A DNA stretch of 39,908 nucleotides from Chloroflexota bacterium (GCA_029782215.1 JAKOVD010000174.1:1-39908); one strand, 5' to 3'; shown: positions 22,956 to 33,500, counted from the stretch's first letter. The notes: generated from the sequence alone by a model not told the origin. Translations and numbers: made by a program.

Positions 22956-25925
22956 TCAGTTCCCAGCTGGCGTTTCCAGACCGCGGTCTTCGAGAGACTG
23001 CAGAGCGGTCATTGCCGCCAGATCACGTTCCACCTCTGCTTCTGCATCAGTGGGATGGCCAAGTGTGTCCAGAATGAGTATGACGCTGCCCAGAACTGCC
23101 AGGCAGATGGCAACCTCGCTGAAAAATGAGGATGTCACCGCGAATCCCACTGGCAATGGCAGCCCAATTTCAGCGCCGTAATCGTATGGCGCCGCGGCTG
23201 TGCCGATGAGCAGCGCCGTGAGTGCGCCGTTGCCCAGCGCCAGCAGCAGACCCCCGCCGATGAGACCGGTTGGTCGCAGCCAGGGCAGACGTCGTTTGGT
23301 TTCGTGATAGCCGAAAACCACATACCAGAATCCAACCGCCAATCCAATGATGACACCCGCTGTGAAACCATCGCCGGGCTGATCATGGCCGTACATCATG
23401 TGGGTGAATGCCAGCACAAGGGCAAGCGGCAGGCTGACATTGGCCAGCGCATGCACAAGCGCTGAGGTTGGATACCCGCCGATGCCCAGCGAGTGAACGT
23501 GGGAAGGTGCTATCCGCAGAGGGCGTCGGCCGGAAGGGTCGTGTTGCAGGGCATAACGCAGGAGTGTATAGACAGCCAGGCCGGCGACGCTGAAGACCGC
23601 AATCTCCACCACCGTGTCAAAGAGGCGGAAGTCAACGACGATGGCGCCCACGATGTCCTTGGCGCCGGTCAGTGTTTTGGCATTCGCGGCGTAGTAAGGT
23701 GTAACGATGCTTTCGCGCGGGCGGGAGGTCAGGGCGATCCAACTCAGGCTGGCAAGGACCAGGCCGGCGCTGCCAGCAACGAGCAGATCACGAGCCAGAG
23801 AGCCACGGCTCAACCCAAAGACACGCCGCCAGGCCCGGTGGAGCTGGCGACCAGGCAGGCGGCTGAGCAGCAGAACAAGAATCACGGTAGCCAGGAAGTC
23901 GACCACCACCTGCACCAACGCCACATCGGGAGCAGGTTCGAGCACCATGAGGAGGGCAATACCCAACCCTGACACGGTGATCGCAAGAACTGCATAGAAC
24001 CCGCGGCGCAGTACAACCGTTGCCACGGCTGCAGTTGCGGCAAACAACAACGCAAACACTCGCAGAAGAGCCAGCGGTGCGGGAGTGGTCAGCGACGGCA
24101 GTGACAGCGCCGGCGACCACGGGGGCGCCATGAGAGCTCCGAACAGCACCAGCAGCACTCCCGTGCCGGTCAGAATGACAAGGAGATAGAAATGCAGGGA
24201 ACCGGTCTGCAGCCGCGTGGCGGCCTTTGCCGCCTGCTCAATCAGCCTCAGCACACCGTCATACACGGCATCAAAGCTGAGCCAACTCAACGTCCGCTGT
24301 TGCCATGCTCGCACCGGATCGCGGGCCAGGAACAGGATTGCACCCAGGCTGATGGCCACGGCCGACAGCAGCAAGGGCACGTTGATCCCCGTCCAAAGTG
24401 ACAGGGAAACCTTGACGTCGCTGCCGTAGGCATCGGTGGCAGCAGCAGCCAGCAGGTTCGCCAACCGGTACGGCTCTGGCAAAACACTGACCGCCAGAGA
24501 AAGCAGCGCCGGTATGGCCGGCGCCAGCAACATGCCTCTTGGGGCTTCGTGGGCGTGCAGGTTGGCGGTACGCGGCCGTCCCAGAAACGTGTCCCAGATA
24601 AACAAGCCGGCCTGAGCCAGGATGAGCGCCCCAGCCGCCACAGCCGCGGCAGGAAACAGGACAGCCAACGCATCCGGAATGCCGGGGTGCGTCACCGTAG
24701 CGAGAAGGGTTTCTTTTGCCAGGAAGCCAAAGAGGGGAGGTAAACCCGCCATGGATAGTCCCGCTATCGTCGCAATGACAAACGTCGCGGGCATAGGCCG
24801 CGCCAGGCCGCCTAGCCGCCGCAGATCTCGCGTTCCTGTCTCATGGTCAACGATGCCCGCCACCATGAACAAGGCGCTCTTGTACAAGGCATGCGCAAGC
24901 ACCGCGATTGCCAAGGCCTTGAACGCGATCGCAGTGTCCTGGCCTATCAAGGCAATGAGAACCCCAATTTGGCTGATGGTGGAGTAGGCGAGCAGGGCTT
25001 TCAGATCGACCTGCTTCAGCCCCAGGTACGCACCAGCGACCATCGTGGTCAGACCCACGATGCTGAGGAGCCAGAACCAGGCGCCGGTCTCGCCCAGCGC
25101 TGGATTGAGCCTCGCCATCAGGTACACACCTGCCTTCACCATGGTCGCCGAATGCAGAAAGGCGCTGGCTGGCGTCGGCGCGCTCATCGCATCGGGAAGC
25201 CAGATGTGAGCCGGGAATTGGGCGCTCTTGGTGAAGGCGCCAAAGGCCACCAATCCCAGCATGACCGGGTACAACGCACTGGCGCGCAGGGTGTCGCCTG
25301 CCCCAACTATGGACGCCCAATCGCTGCCGCCGGCGATTGTGCTCACCAGGAGCAATCCCACAAGCAGGGCGATACCCCCACCCCCCGTAATGAACAGGGC
25401 CTTAAACGCTCCCCGTCGCGCCGCTTCGTCGTTGGTCTTGTAGGCCACCAGCAGAAAGGAAGTGATGCTGGTGACTTCCCAGAAGACGAACAGCGTCACG
25501 ATGTCGCCGGCCAGTACGAGCCCCAGCATGGCGGCCATGAAGAGAAACAGGTAGCAGAGGAAGCGCCAGGCGCTGCGGTCGCCCTGGAAGTAGTAGCCGC
25601 TGTAGACGACCACCAGGACACCGATGCCGGTAATGATCAGTCCGAACAGCGCGCTGAGCCCATCCAGATACAGGCCCACTTGCAGTCCCAGGGTCGGCGC
25701 CCAAGGAACCTGCCACGATACACTTTCGGAGCCCTCAATGCTGCTGGCAGCAACGAACAGCCCTGCGAAGGCCGCCAGCGGAAAAAACGCCAACCCCCAG
25801 GTCAAGCCGGTGATGCCTATGGGTAGTCGCAGCCGGTCAGAACGCTCTGTCCACCCATACAGGCCAGCGACAAGAGCGCCCCAAAAAGGAAGCAGGAGCA
25901 CTGCCGGCAGGATGAAGTCGGTCAT
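22956..25925 (-). CDS. mrpA: Mrp-type Na+/H+ antiporter, fused subunits A and B
   Basis: 989 residues. About residues 1-480 are NuoL-like antiporter helices with Glu in LFVFWEVTSITSFLL, Lys in FTKSAQFPAHIWLPDAMSAP and SAFLHSATMVKAGVYL. Around 640-700 is an MbhD-like segment (LVQVVVDFLATVILVLLLSRLPG), then MbhE-like sequence. The last roughly 150 residues are MrpB (HMMYGHDQPGDGFTAGVIIG, TSSFFSEVAICLAVLGSVILILD). A separate mrpB is therefore not missing but fused, as in some other bacteria. First gene of a - strand operon A(B)-C-D-E-F-G, with a TTGACA promoter near 26100. Confidence 0.93.
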   Translation of the reverse strand: MTDFILPAVLLLPFWGALVAGLYGWTERSDRLRLPIGITGLTWGLAFFPLAAFAGLFVAASSIEGSESVSWQVPWAPTLGLQVGLYLDGLSALFGLIITGIGVLVVVYSGYYFQGDRSAWRFLCYLFLFMAAMLGLVLAGDIVTLFVFWEVTSITSFLLVAYKTNDEAARRGAFKALFITGGGGIALLVGLLLVSTIAGGSDWASIVGAGDTLRASALYPVMLGLVAFGAFTKSAQFPAHIWLPDAMSAPTPASAFLHSATMVKAGVYLMARLNPALGETGAWFWLLSIVGLTTMVAGAYLGLKQVDLKALLAYSTISQIGVLIALIGQDTAIAFKALAIAVLAHALYKSALFMVAGIVDHETGTRDLRRLGGLARPMPATFVIATIAGLSMAGLPPLFGFLAKETLLATVTHPGIPDALAVLFPAAAVAAGALILAQAGLFIWDTFLGRPRTANLHAHEAPRGMLLAPAIPALLSLAVSVLPEPYRLANLLAAAATDAYGSDVKVSLSLWTGINVPLLLSAVAISLGAILFLARDPVRAWQQRTLSWLSFDAVYDGVLRLIEQAAKAATRLQTGSLHFYLLVILTGTGVLLVLFGALMAPPWSPALSLPSLTTPAPLALLRVFALLFAATAAVATVVLRRGFYAVLAITVSGLGIALLMVLEPAPDVALVQVVVDFLATVILVLLLSRLPGRQLHRAWRRVFGLSRGSLARDLLVAGSAGLVLASLSWIALTSRPRESIVTPYYAANAKTLTGAKDIVGAIVVDFRLFDTVVEIAVFSVAGLAVYTLLRYALQHDPSGRRPLRIAPSHVHSLGIGGYPTSALVHALANVSLPLALVLAFTHMMYGHDQPGDGFTAGVIIGLAVGFWYVVFGYHETKRRLPWLRPTGLIGGGLLLALGNGALTALLIGTAAAPYDYGAEIGLPLPVGFAVTSSFFSEVAICLAVLGSVILILDTLGHPTDAEAEVERDLAAMTALQSLEDRGLETPAGN

Positions 25926-26070
25926 AGCAGCTTGGTTGCCAGGGTTGTGGGTGATCGCGATGCATTCAGCTTCGATCCGGCGCCGGATTGCATGGATGTA
26001 CCAACACTGAGGTGTCGGGTCCAGATGACAGCGAGACTGTCAGGGTTGCAGGTCGTCATCAGCCGCCGCT

Positions 26071-26100
26071 CGTTTAGCATGAGGTTGGCCCCTTTGTCAA
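26071..26100 (-). promoter_or_regulatory. Probable promoter of the mrp operon
   Basis: On the minus strand a perfect TTGACA (26100-26095), an 18-base spacer and TAAACG (26076-26071). The leader to mrpA is about 140 bases and includes a small hairpin (TGACAG-TCTCG-CTGTCA, near 26026-26042). The -10 box is weak and the spacer one base long. Confidence 0.5.
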
Positions 26101-26128
26101 GACAACAGATCGGCGACAACAGATCGGC
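26101..26128 (+). repeat. Exact tandem duplication of 14 bases beside IS-C
   Basis: GACAACAGATCGGC occurs twice in direct succession (26101-26114, 26115-26128), between the mrp -35 box and the left end of IS-C. It could come from slippage or from the insertion event. The right flank of IS-C does not carry the same sequence, so it is not a simple target duplication. Confidence 0.7.
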
Positions 26129-26129
26129 G

Positions 26130-27842
26130 AGGGTGGGCACTGGCACTATTGGCGGTTGGGAATTCCGATGGGCGCCTGGTTGCGGAGAGGAACAAGAGAA
26201 CAAGGTGGACGAGCGCTTGGGTGGGGATTATCCTTGCCGGATCGGCTTGAGTTGAGTCGGTGAGCAGGAGATTCCCCCACGGATCGCAACGCCTGTGTGA
26301 TATTCGCAGGCACTGTTTTGGTGCTGGTTTGGTTGCATCAGTTCTGGAAGCTCTGGCAAAGCAAGGGAGGGAAGATCGAGCCGGCCAGGAAGCTGCGGCA
26401 ACTGAGAGCGCGAACGCCGGACGACTGCCCTTACTGTCGGCGGTGGCACGCCAGCCGGTGCGAGAGGGTAGTGCGGGGGCGAGAGTTGCCATGGCCATGG
26501 TCAGAGGTGAAGAGTCGACGGGGGCGGAAGAAACAGGTTGCGACGGAGGGGCATGCGTGTCGGAATCGGGAATGCGTCTATCGTGGGATTCGGAACCAGA
26601 ATCTGCATGCGCTGATCGGGTACGGCAGTCATGGGAAATGCGAGCGCATCCCCGACTTCTACTGCCAGGCCTGTGGAAAGAAGGTGACGTCGCGCTGGGA
26701 AACGGTGCGAAACTGCGTTTCGCCATGTACAGGCTGAAGACGGCAAGTCGGCGAGTAGCCGAGGTGCTGACGGCCTTGGCGGAGGGGCCGGACACATTCG
26801 CTGCGCTCAGTGCAAGCCTATCGGCGGCAGCGCGTGTGTTCGGGCACGGCGAGGGGACGATGCGTTGCTGGCTGGCGCGAGCCGGGGAACACGGCGAGCG
26901 GCTGCACGAGCGGCACTTTCGGAATCTATGGCTTGGGCATGTCCAACTGGACGAGTTGGTGGTGCAGATAGGGGCAAAGGTCGGGACCTGTGGCTGTGGG
27001 TGGCACTGGAAGCGGAAACCAAGCTGATGCTGGTGCTGCAGCTGGGGCCACGGACACAGGAGGTTGCACACGGGGTGGTCCACTCGCTGGCAGGGATGCT
27101 GGCACCCGGATACGTTCCGGCGTTCACGAGCGACGGATTGAACCACTACTTTTATAGTCTGACGGCGCACTTTGGCGAGTGGCAGGAAAACGAGGAAGGC
27201 AAGGTGCTCTGGGTGGTATCGCCGCAACTGGTGTATGCGCAGTTGAAGAAGATTCGGGTGTGGCGCCGGCTGGTAGGCACGGAGCAGCGTGTGTTGTGCG
27301 GAACGCGGGCGATGCTGACGGAGAGGTTGCACGGCTGTGGTCTGCGGGCGACGATCCAGACGGCGTTCGTGGAGCGCGTCAACCTGACGCTCCGTCAGAG
27401 TGTAGCGGGGCTGGCGCGGCGGACGTGGTCAGTGGCGGCAGTGCCGGCCGAGCTTGAGCCGCAGCGAAGCTGTGTCTGCATTCTGATGTGGTACCAGGCG
27501 TACTATCACTTTTCGCGTCCGCACGAGAGTCTGCGGTTGACGTACACCAATATCAACGTCAAAGGCGAGGAAGTCGTGCGCTACCGGAACCGTACGCCGG
27601 CGATGGCCGCCGGTCTGACCCGCCGATTCAGGGTCAAGGAGTTGCTGCTGCTTCCCCTGCCAGCAGCGAGTTAGCCGATGCTCGCATCGGACCGCGCTCC
27701 GGAGCCGAAAAAGCAACCGAGCGGGGATGGCACGACCCGATTTTCCTACCTAACAGGCAGAAACACGCCATCACTGAGTCGTACGTGGGGCCGAGGGACC
27801 CCTGCAGAGCCAACAAGAATTCCCAACCATGTCTAATGGGAG
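26130..27842 (+). mobile_element. IS-C, full-length but decayed (IS1-type transposase)
   Basis: Left end (GGGCACTGGCACTAT, then GGTTGGGAATTC near 26158-26170) and right end (GAATTCCCAACC near 27818-27831, followed by ATGTCTAATGGG) share the inverted core GGTTGGGAATTC. The boundaries agree with partial copies at 16560-16796 (left) and 19812-19888 (right), so they are good to about 10 bases. The transposase inside is broken. No target duplication recognised. Confidence 0.75.
26279..27674 (+). pseudogene. IS-C transposase (IS1-like DDE), frameshifted
   Basis: Three frames in order encode one protein. The N-terminal part (to 26737) has zinc-ribbon cysteines: CPYC, CRNREC and FYCQACGKK. The middle frame (about 26735-26980) gives MYRLKTASRRVAEVLTAL, then LGHVQLDELVVQI with the first catalytic Asp. 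The last frame (about 26985-27674) gives RDLWLWVALEAETKLMLVL, Asp in FTSDGLNHYF and Glu in FVERVNLTLRQ. The start, ATG in the 16713 copy, is ACG here (26279). A lost start plus two frameshifts means a pseudogene. Programmed frameshifting is known for IS1, but two successive shifts plus a lost start argue for decay. Confidence 0.8.
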
Positions 27843-27848
27843 GACCCC

Positions 27849-30170
27849 CTAGATTTCCAGCGCCAATGCCACCGCTTCCTCAACGGCAATAGCCTGACCT
27901 GACGCCAACGCCACATCAAAGGCGGCCGCATCCCCGATCCTGCGCAACCAGGCCAGCAACCGGTCGTAATCGGCACGATCAACGGGCTGGATCGGAATGT
28001 TGTGCGCCTGGCGCAGGGCCTGGCTGGCACCGATCACCTGACCTGCAATATCAGGACGGTCCCGGTGCCCCCAGACAGCAGCGAGCTTCTCAAGCGCGGG
28101 CGCCACGATATGATACTGCGCGCCCGTCATTCCGAGCTGTAGACTCTCCTGGGCGAAGATCCTGGCGCGCTGCCAATCCCCAAGGTTGAGGGCAGTCTGC
28201 GCCAGGTTGATCAGAGTGACTGCGGTGAATGAATCATCGCCGAGGCGGCGCAGCAAGCTCAGGCTTTCTTCATAGCGCTCCGCGGCCGCAAGGTTGTGGC
28301 CTTGCATGCGGGCGACCTCTCCCAGGGTAATAAGCGTAATGGCGCTCAGCCAGTCGAGATTGTGCTTTTGTGAAAGCACCAGACTCTGCAGTGAGTAGTC
28401 ATGAGCGCGGCCCAGCTCGCCTTGGGCGGCGGCGACGGCTCCCAGCCCATCGAGGGCGAATGCCATTCCCCAGGGGTCATCAAAGTCCCTACCCAGTTCC
28501 AAAGCATGGCGAAAACTGGCGGCGGCTTGCTGATAATCTCCCTGGTAGAAAGCCACGCTGCCCCTACTGTTGTGAAGGTTGACGCGCAGGGAGGGAGGGA
28601 GGTCTTCGCTGCCGGCCGCCTGAATCCGATCCAGCCACAGCCGCCCCTCTTCCAGGCGGTTCTGCATCGTCCAGAAATGACGCAGTCCTGCACAGACGTG
28701 GGCGGCCGTTGCCACATCTTGCGCATCCAGGGCATGCTGCATGGTTGCACGCAGGTTATGGATCTCAACCGCGAGACGCTCAAACCAGATCTGTTGCTCG
28801 CACCCGTGGAGCGCTGCTTCCGCCTCATTGGCCAGGGCAAGGAAATAGGCAGCATGGCGCTGGCGCACCTCTGCCAGCTCATCGGCCCCCAGTTGCTCCT
28901 GCGCAAAGGCGCGCAGCGTCTCCAGCATGGCGATCCGCGGCCGCTCGGGAGCGCCGGTGCGGTAGATCAAATGCTTGCTCAGCAAAGCCTCCAGTGACGA
29001 AGGCGCGCCATGGAGATACGCTACAGCGTCGCTCTCAAAACCACCCGCAAACACACTCAGCCTGCGGAAGAGCGCCTGTTCGCCGGGCTCCAGCCGTTCA
29101 TAGCTGAAGGCGATGGCTGTACGCAGGGCGCGCTGCCGCACTGGAAGATCACCTGGGCCGCCTGACAGCACATCCAGCCGCTGGGTATGAAGGCGCTTCC
29201 ACAGCGCCGGCAAGCTAACCAGCTCCAGATGGGCCGCCGCCAGTTCCAGAGCCAAGGGCAGGCAATCCAGTTCCAGACACAGCTTCTCCACCAGGTTGCG
29301 GCTTTCCGCAGAAAGGCCAAGACCAGGATCTACCGCGGAGGCTACCTGCAAAAACAGTTCCACGGCATCGGCAAGAGGCAGCGGCGCCACCCGAAAACGC
29401 TGTTCCGCGCGCAAATGCAGGCGTTCACGGCTTGTGACCAGGATCCGCAGGCGGGGGCAGGCGGCAAGCAGTTCGGCCATCAAGGACGCCGCAGGCAGAA
29501 TCTGCTCGAAGTTGTCCAGCACCAGCAGCTTCTCCTTCCGCCGCAGGTGCTGGATCAGGCGATGGCGCGGCTCGCGATCGCCGCTCTCTTCCAGGCCCAA
29601 CGCAGCCGCGACTGTCGCGGGCACCAAGGCCGGATCTTCCAGTGCGTCCAGGGGTACGAAGCAGGCGCCGTCGGCGTACACCGCTTGCAGGGTAGCCGCC
29701 GCCTCCAAAGCCAGCCGCGTCTTGCCTACGCCCGGCGGGCCGAGCAGCGTCAGCAGGCGGCCATGGTGGCCCAGCAAACGCTTGCACACCCAATCCACGT
29801 CGCCAGCGCGCCCGATCAGAGGCGTGGGCGCGACGGGCAGGGCGCCCATGCCCTCATCGCCTTCCTCGATGACAACCATGCGCGTGTCGCGGCTGACTAT
29901 GACAGAAACCGGCGGCCGCAGACCCCGGGCAAGCGCTGCCAGCTCAATCAGCCGGGCTGCCAGTCGCGGCTCATCCTGTAGGGCCAAGGCGGGGACAAAG
30001 CGTTGGGCGACCATCTCGACGTCGGGCTGGCGCGCTTCCTTTTCCAGGTTGCTGATGAAGGAGACGCTATAGCCCACGGCGGCGGCCAGGTCGGCCTGCG
30101 CCATCCCGGCGCGCAGGCGCAGTTGGCGGAGAAACAAACCGAAACCGGAAGGAGCGGCTGGACGAGGCAC
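27849..30170 (-). CDS. XRE-family regulator with NB-ARC/AAA ATPase and TPR domains (STAND-type)
   Basis: 773 residues. N-terminal XRE helix-turn-helix (FLRQLRLRAGMAQADLAAAVGYSVSFISNLEKEARQP, roughly residues 12-50, cited here only as a landmark by its ends). Then a nucleotide-binding domain with PTPLIGRAGDVDWV, Walker A GPPGVGKTRLA, Walker B KLLVLDNFEQI, LVTSRERL (sensor) and GLPLALELAA-like LDCLPLALELAAAHLEL. Then TPR/helical repeats from about residue 450 to the end. STAND regulators of this type are ATP-driven switches. The target is unknown. The gene ends 7 bases from the right end of IS-C, so the last residues may be affected. Confidence 0.87.
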   Translation of the reverse strand: MPRPAAPSGFGLFLRQLRLRAGMAQADLAAAVGYSVSFISNLEKEARQPDVEMVAQRFVPALALQDEPRLAARLIELAALARGLRPPVSVIVSRDTRMVVIEEGDEGMGALPVAPTPLIGRAGDVDWVCKRLLGHHGRLLTLLGPPGVGKTRLALEAAATLQAVYADGACFVPLDALEDPALVPATVAAALGLEESGDREPRHRLIQHLRRKEKLLVLDNFEQILPAASLMAELLAACPRLRILVTSRERLHLRAEQRFRVAPLPLADAVELFLQVASAVDPGLGLSAESRNLVEKLCLELDCLPLALELAAAHLELVSLPALWKRLHTQRLDVLSGGPGDLPVRQRALRTAIAFSYERLEPGEQALFRRLSVFAGGFESDAVAYLHGAPSSLEALLSKHLIYRTGAPERPRIAMLETLRAFAQEQLGADELAEVRQRHAAYFLALANEAEAALHGCEQQIWFERLAVEIHNLRATMQHALDAQDVATAAHVCAGLRHFWTMQNRLEEGRLWLDRIQAAGSEDLPPSLRVNLHNSRGSVAFYQGDYQQAAASFRHALELGRDFDDPWGMAFALDGLGAVAAAQGELGRAHDYSLQSLVLSQKHNLDWLSAITLITLGEVARMQGHNLAAAERYEESLSLLRRLGDDSFTAVTLINLAQTALNLGDWQRARIFAQESLQLGMTGAQYHIVAPALEKLAAVWGHRDRPDIAGQVIGASQALRQAHNIPIQPVDRADYDRLLAWLRRIGDAAAFDVALASGQAIAVEEAVALALEI

Positions 30171-30250
30171 ACAGCCATTCTAGCCAATCTGCATAATTCT
30201 TGCATAGGAATCGCTACAATTCCGACGCGGGCGGCGCTAGACTAACCACC

Positions 30251-30460
30251 ATGCGCAGAATCATGCGTCAGATCGTGGTCGAGACATGGACCATTGCCTG
30301 GGAGGATGGGCCGGAAGGAACGCACCAAGCCGGCGACCAGCCGCCGCTTGCGGTTCAGATCGTCCGGCCATCTGTCTCCTGCTCGCCCACAGCCGGCGCC
30401 CCGCTCTCACTCCCAGCGGATGCGCCTGCCAGCGACCTGCCGGATGCCGCCATCGACTGA
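30251..30460 (+). CDS. Possible small protein gene, 69 residues, perhaps leaderless
   Basis: An ATG at 30251 opens 69 codons (MRRIMRQIVVETWTIAWEDG, then a Pro/Ala/Asp-rich tail) with GC-rich third positions like the neighbours. There is no ribosome site, but TAGACT at 30238-30243 is about 7 bases before the ATG, the spacing expected for a leaderless transcript. It lies between the divergent STAND regulator and the large secreted protein. No recognisable family. It may be non-coding sequence; the rest of the 407-base gap holds only the inverted repeat at 30504. Confidence 0.35.
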   Translation: MRRIMRQIVVETWTIAWEDGPEGTHQAGDQPPLAVQIVRPSVSCSPTAGAPLSLPADAPASDLPDAAID

Positions 30461-30503
30461 CAGGCACAGACAGGCGCGACCCGTAACGCCCTGGCACTTG
30501 CGA

Positions 30504-30529
30504 CTTCAATCGTCGAAGAACGATTGAAG
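30504..30529 (+). promoter_or_regulatory. Perfect 10-bp inverted repeat upstream of the large secreted protein
   Basis: CTTCAATCGT (30504-30513), loop CGAAGA, ACGATTGAAG (30520-30529). It ends 48 bases before the start codon. It could be an operator, for example for the divergent XRE-type regulator, or a leader hairpin. Confidence 0.55.
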
Positions 30530-30577
30530 CCGGTAGTACGAATGCTTCACACACACAGCACGAGAGGTGCATAGTCC

Positions 30578-33500
30578 ATGCTTCGCCCGTCACGTCTGCT
30601 GCAGTTGTCGTTGATTCTGTCGTCGCTGCTTATCCTGGCTCCCGTAGCGCTGGCGGCTCCGTCCCGCCAAGGAGGGGATCTGCCCACGCCAGGTTGCCAA
30701 TGGGTCTACTCGGCCGGTGGCGCTGCGTCGTTTACGAACCTGCGCAAGGACAGCGATTTCACGCCTTTGGGCGACCTGCACCTGGGCAATGGGTTTGCAG
30801 CCACCAGTTTCCCCGCCGGCAACGGCTTCACGGACTTCAACGGCGATGGCGTCCAGGATGTTTTCAAGGTCAAAGCGCGTCCGGATGGCTTGCTGCAGTG
30901 GCAGTATGCTCCTGGTGGCGTGGAAGCCTGGCAGGACCTGGCCTATGCCAGTGTACCGCTTGCCAACCTGCGCTTTGGCGACATCGACGATGACGGCAAG
31001 ACCGATGTCTTCGCCATCCTCTCTCAGGCCGGCGGCGGCCAGCAGTGGGTCTATTCCGCACGGGGAACCCACAGCTTCCAGGCGCTCAAGACCCTCACCG
31101 CCGATGAGGCCGCGCGCTACAGTGCACCGCGTTTAGGTGACTTCAACGGCGACGGCCGGGCCGACGTGTTTGTCGCCGAGCCACGCCCTGATGGCGCCTG
31201 GCAGTGGAAGTATGCGCCGGGTGGGTCTGGCGCCTTCGTCAACCTGGCCTATGCGTATCCTCACCCGACCACCTTGCAGTTCGGCGATTTCAACGCTGAT
31301 GCCAAGACGGATGTCTTCGCGGCGCTGTCCCAGGCCGGCGGCGGCCAGCAGTGGGTATTCTCGGCCGGCGGGGTTGGGAATTTCCAGACGCTCAGGACCC
31401 TCACCGCCGCCGAGGTCGCAGCCTACAGCCTGGTCAAAGTGGGAGATTTTGATGCCGATGGCCATTCGGATATCTTCGTCGCCGGACCGCGACAGGCGGG
31501 CGGATGGCAGTGGAAGGTCGCACCGCAAGGTTCAGGCGCGTTCGTGAATCTGGCCTACGCCTTCATCCCGCCTGCCCACCTGCGCTTCGGCCAGTTCGGC
31601 AGCAAGGGTGACTTTTCCACCACCGATGTCTTCGCAGTGCTCGACTGTGACCCCACCCCCACTCCCACAGCCACACCCACACCCACCAGCGCAGCGACAT
31701 CCACCCCAACCCGGACACTCACGGCGACATCCACACGCACACCGACAGTCACCCCGACCCCGACATTCACTGCCACCGCCACGCGCACGCCGACGGTCAC
31801 GCCAACCCCGACGCCTACGGCAACTTCGACATCGACACGCACAGCGACGGCCACGACAGCAGCCACATCCACTCCCACGCGGACGCCAACGGCCACGGCA
31901 ACGCCCACCGCGACGCCATCTCCTACACGGACTCCGGCGACCACTGCCACAGCGACGGATGTGCCCTTCCCGACCGATACGCCTGTCCCCACTTTGCAGC
32001 CGGCGAACGTACCCGGTGGGGTGCGAGTCACCATTCAGGTCAATCCCACACGAGCCTATGCCGGGCAGGCTGTTGCCGTCTCTGGCCAGGGTGCAGCCGG
32101 GTACGCCCTGGTGCGGGTTTCGTCTATCCATAACGGACAGACAGTCGGCTCGACCGAGACGCCTGTGGACGCGCAGGGCAACTACAGCGCCAGCTTGCTG
32201 GTGCCGGCGAGGCAGCCGGTTGGGATCACACAGCTTTGTGCGTCTGTGGCCGGCGCTGCCAATGCCCTGCTGGCATGCACCGATTTTCAGGTCGACCCCA
32301 TGCCTGACGGCCAGATCCAGGGGCAGATCAGAATCAACCCGGGCACGGCGGTCAATGCCAGGGTGAATCTGGTGGATGCAGCCGGCAGGTTGCGTTATGT
32401 AGCGCCTGTCAGCGCCTCCGGGGCCTTCCAGGTGCCCAGCGCCAGCCCTGGCCTCTACAAGGCAATCGTCACCGGCCAGACCACCGATCCCGTCAGCCCG
32501 AGTCCGGTGCTGGTGATGCCGAACAGACGGGCTGATGTCGACATCAGCGTCAATCCTGCTTTCCGCTGTGTGGTGGACACGCGCACCACCGCCTACCTGA
32601 AACTGACCAGCGATATCAACGCCGCCGGAAATGAAAATGGAGGCTTCCAGATCGTCTGGCAGCCCACAGGGCGGCTCAACGAGTCCGAGCATCTCCTGAA
32701 GCTCTCGGAGGAGATTCTGGCCAAGACCCAACGCGATCACTTCGGCGTGTACATCAGCGGCGTGGAGCGGACGCTGGACTTCACCGCTTTTCCACAGACC
32801 GCAACGCCCGCCCACAGTGTGATCTTCCGGCTGGTGGATGCCAACGGCCAGGTGAAGCAGGAGGTGCGCGTCGATGGCGAGCCGTTTGCAGCCAAACTCG
32901 CAGTTGACCGTCTCTCGCCCAGCCTGGGCAGCCAGCATCCACAGATTCAGGTCATCCCGGTCGTCAAGGGTGTGGAGGGCTGTCCCTCCCGCTATCCTGT
33001 GCACATGATCAGAAATCCCCTGGCGCATCCGGCCGTGAAGCCGCTCAACGGCGGCACGATCTGGCAGGAATCCCGCCAGCGCTATGAGTTCACCGGCATT
33101 TTCCCCAGCGTGACCGATGTACAGTTCTTCCTGCCCCCGCAGCCGCTGCCGCATTTCGGCGCCTTTGATAATCGCTTCCGCGCCGGTGTGGTTGTGGGCG
33201 GCGTCATCTACGAGTCGGGTAAGATCGACCTAACCCTGGTCAGGGCGGAGGTTCTGGCCAAGGCGCTCAATGTCGAGCTATACAACAGGCAGAAGCCGCT
33301 GCAGTTGCCGCCGAAACACCTGAGCAACCCCTGGCAGCAGGTGCAGGGCTGGAAGCTTGATCTGGGCACCTTCGATATCGTGGCGGAGGACTACATCGGC
33401 ATGCCCTTTGTCCATGCGCCTGTGCTCGACCTGTTCGGTCTGATCCAGGTGCATGCGGCCAGCAGCGCCGGCATCACCTATGGCCTCAAGATGACCGGCT

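Noticed and set aside
20714..25826. Long + strand open frames opposite mrpE/mrpD and mrpA
   Set aside because: Compositional shadows (Gln/His/Gly-rich) of clearly homologous mrp genes on the minus strand.
31652..32010. Thr/Pro coding repeats as a CRISPR or minisatellite
   Set aside because: No constant unit with unique spacers; repetition is at codon level in an intact reading frame.
31532..33154. Long minus-strand open frame (540 codons) opposite the large secreted protein
   Set aside because: It is a shadow of the GC-rich + strand gene; the protein is Gly/Arg/Cys-rich without any recognisable domain, and the + strand reading has a signal peptide and domains.
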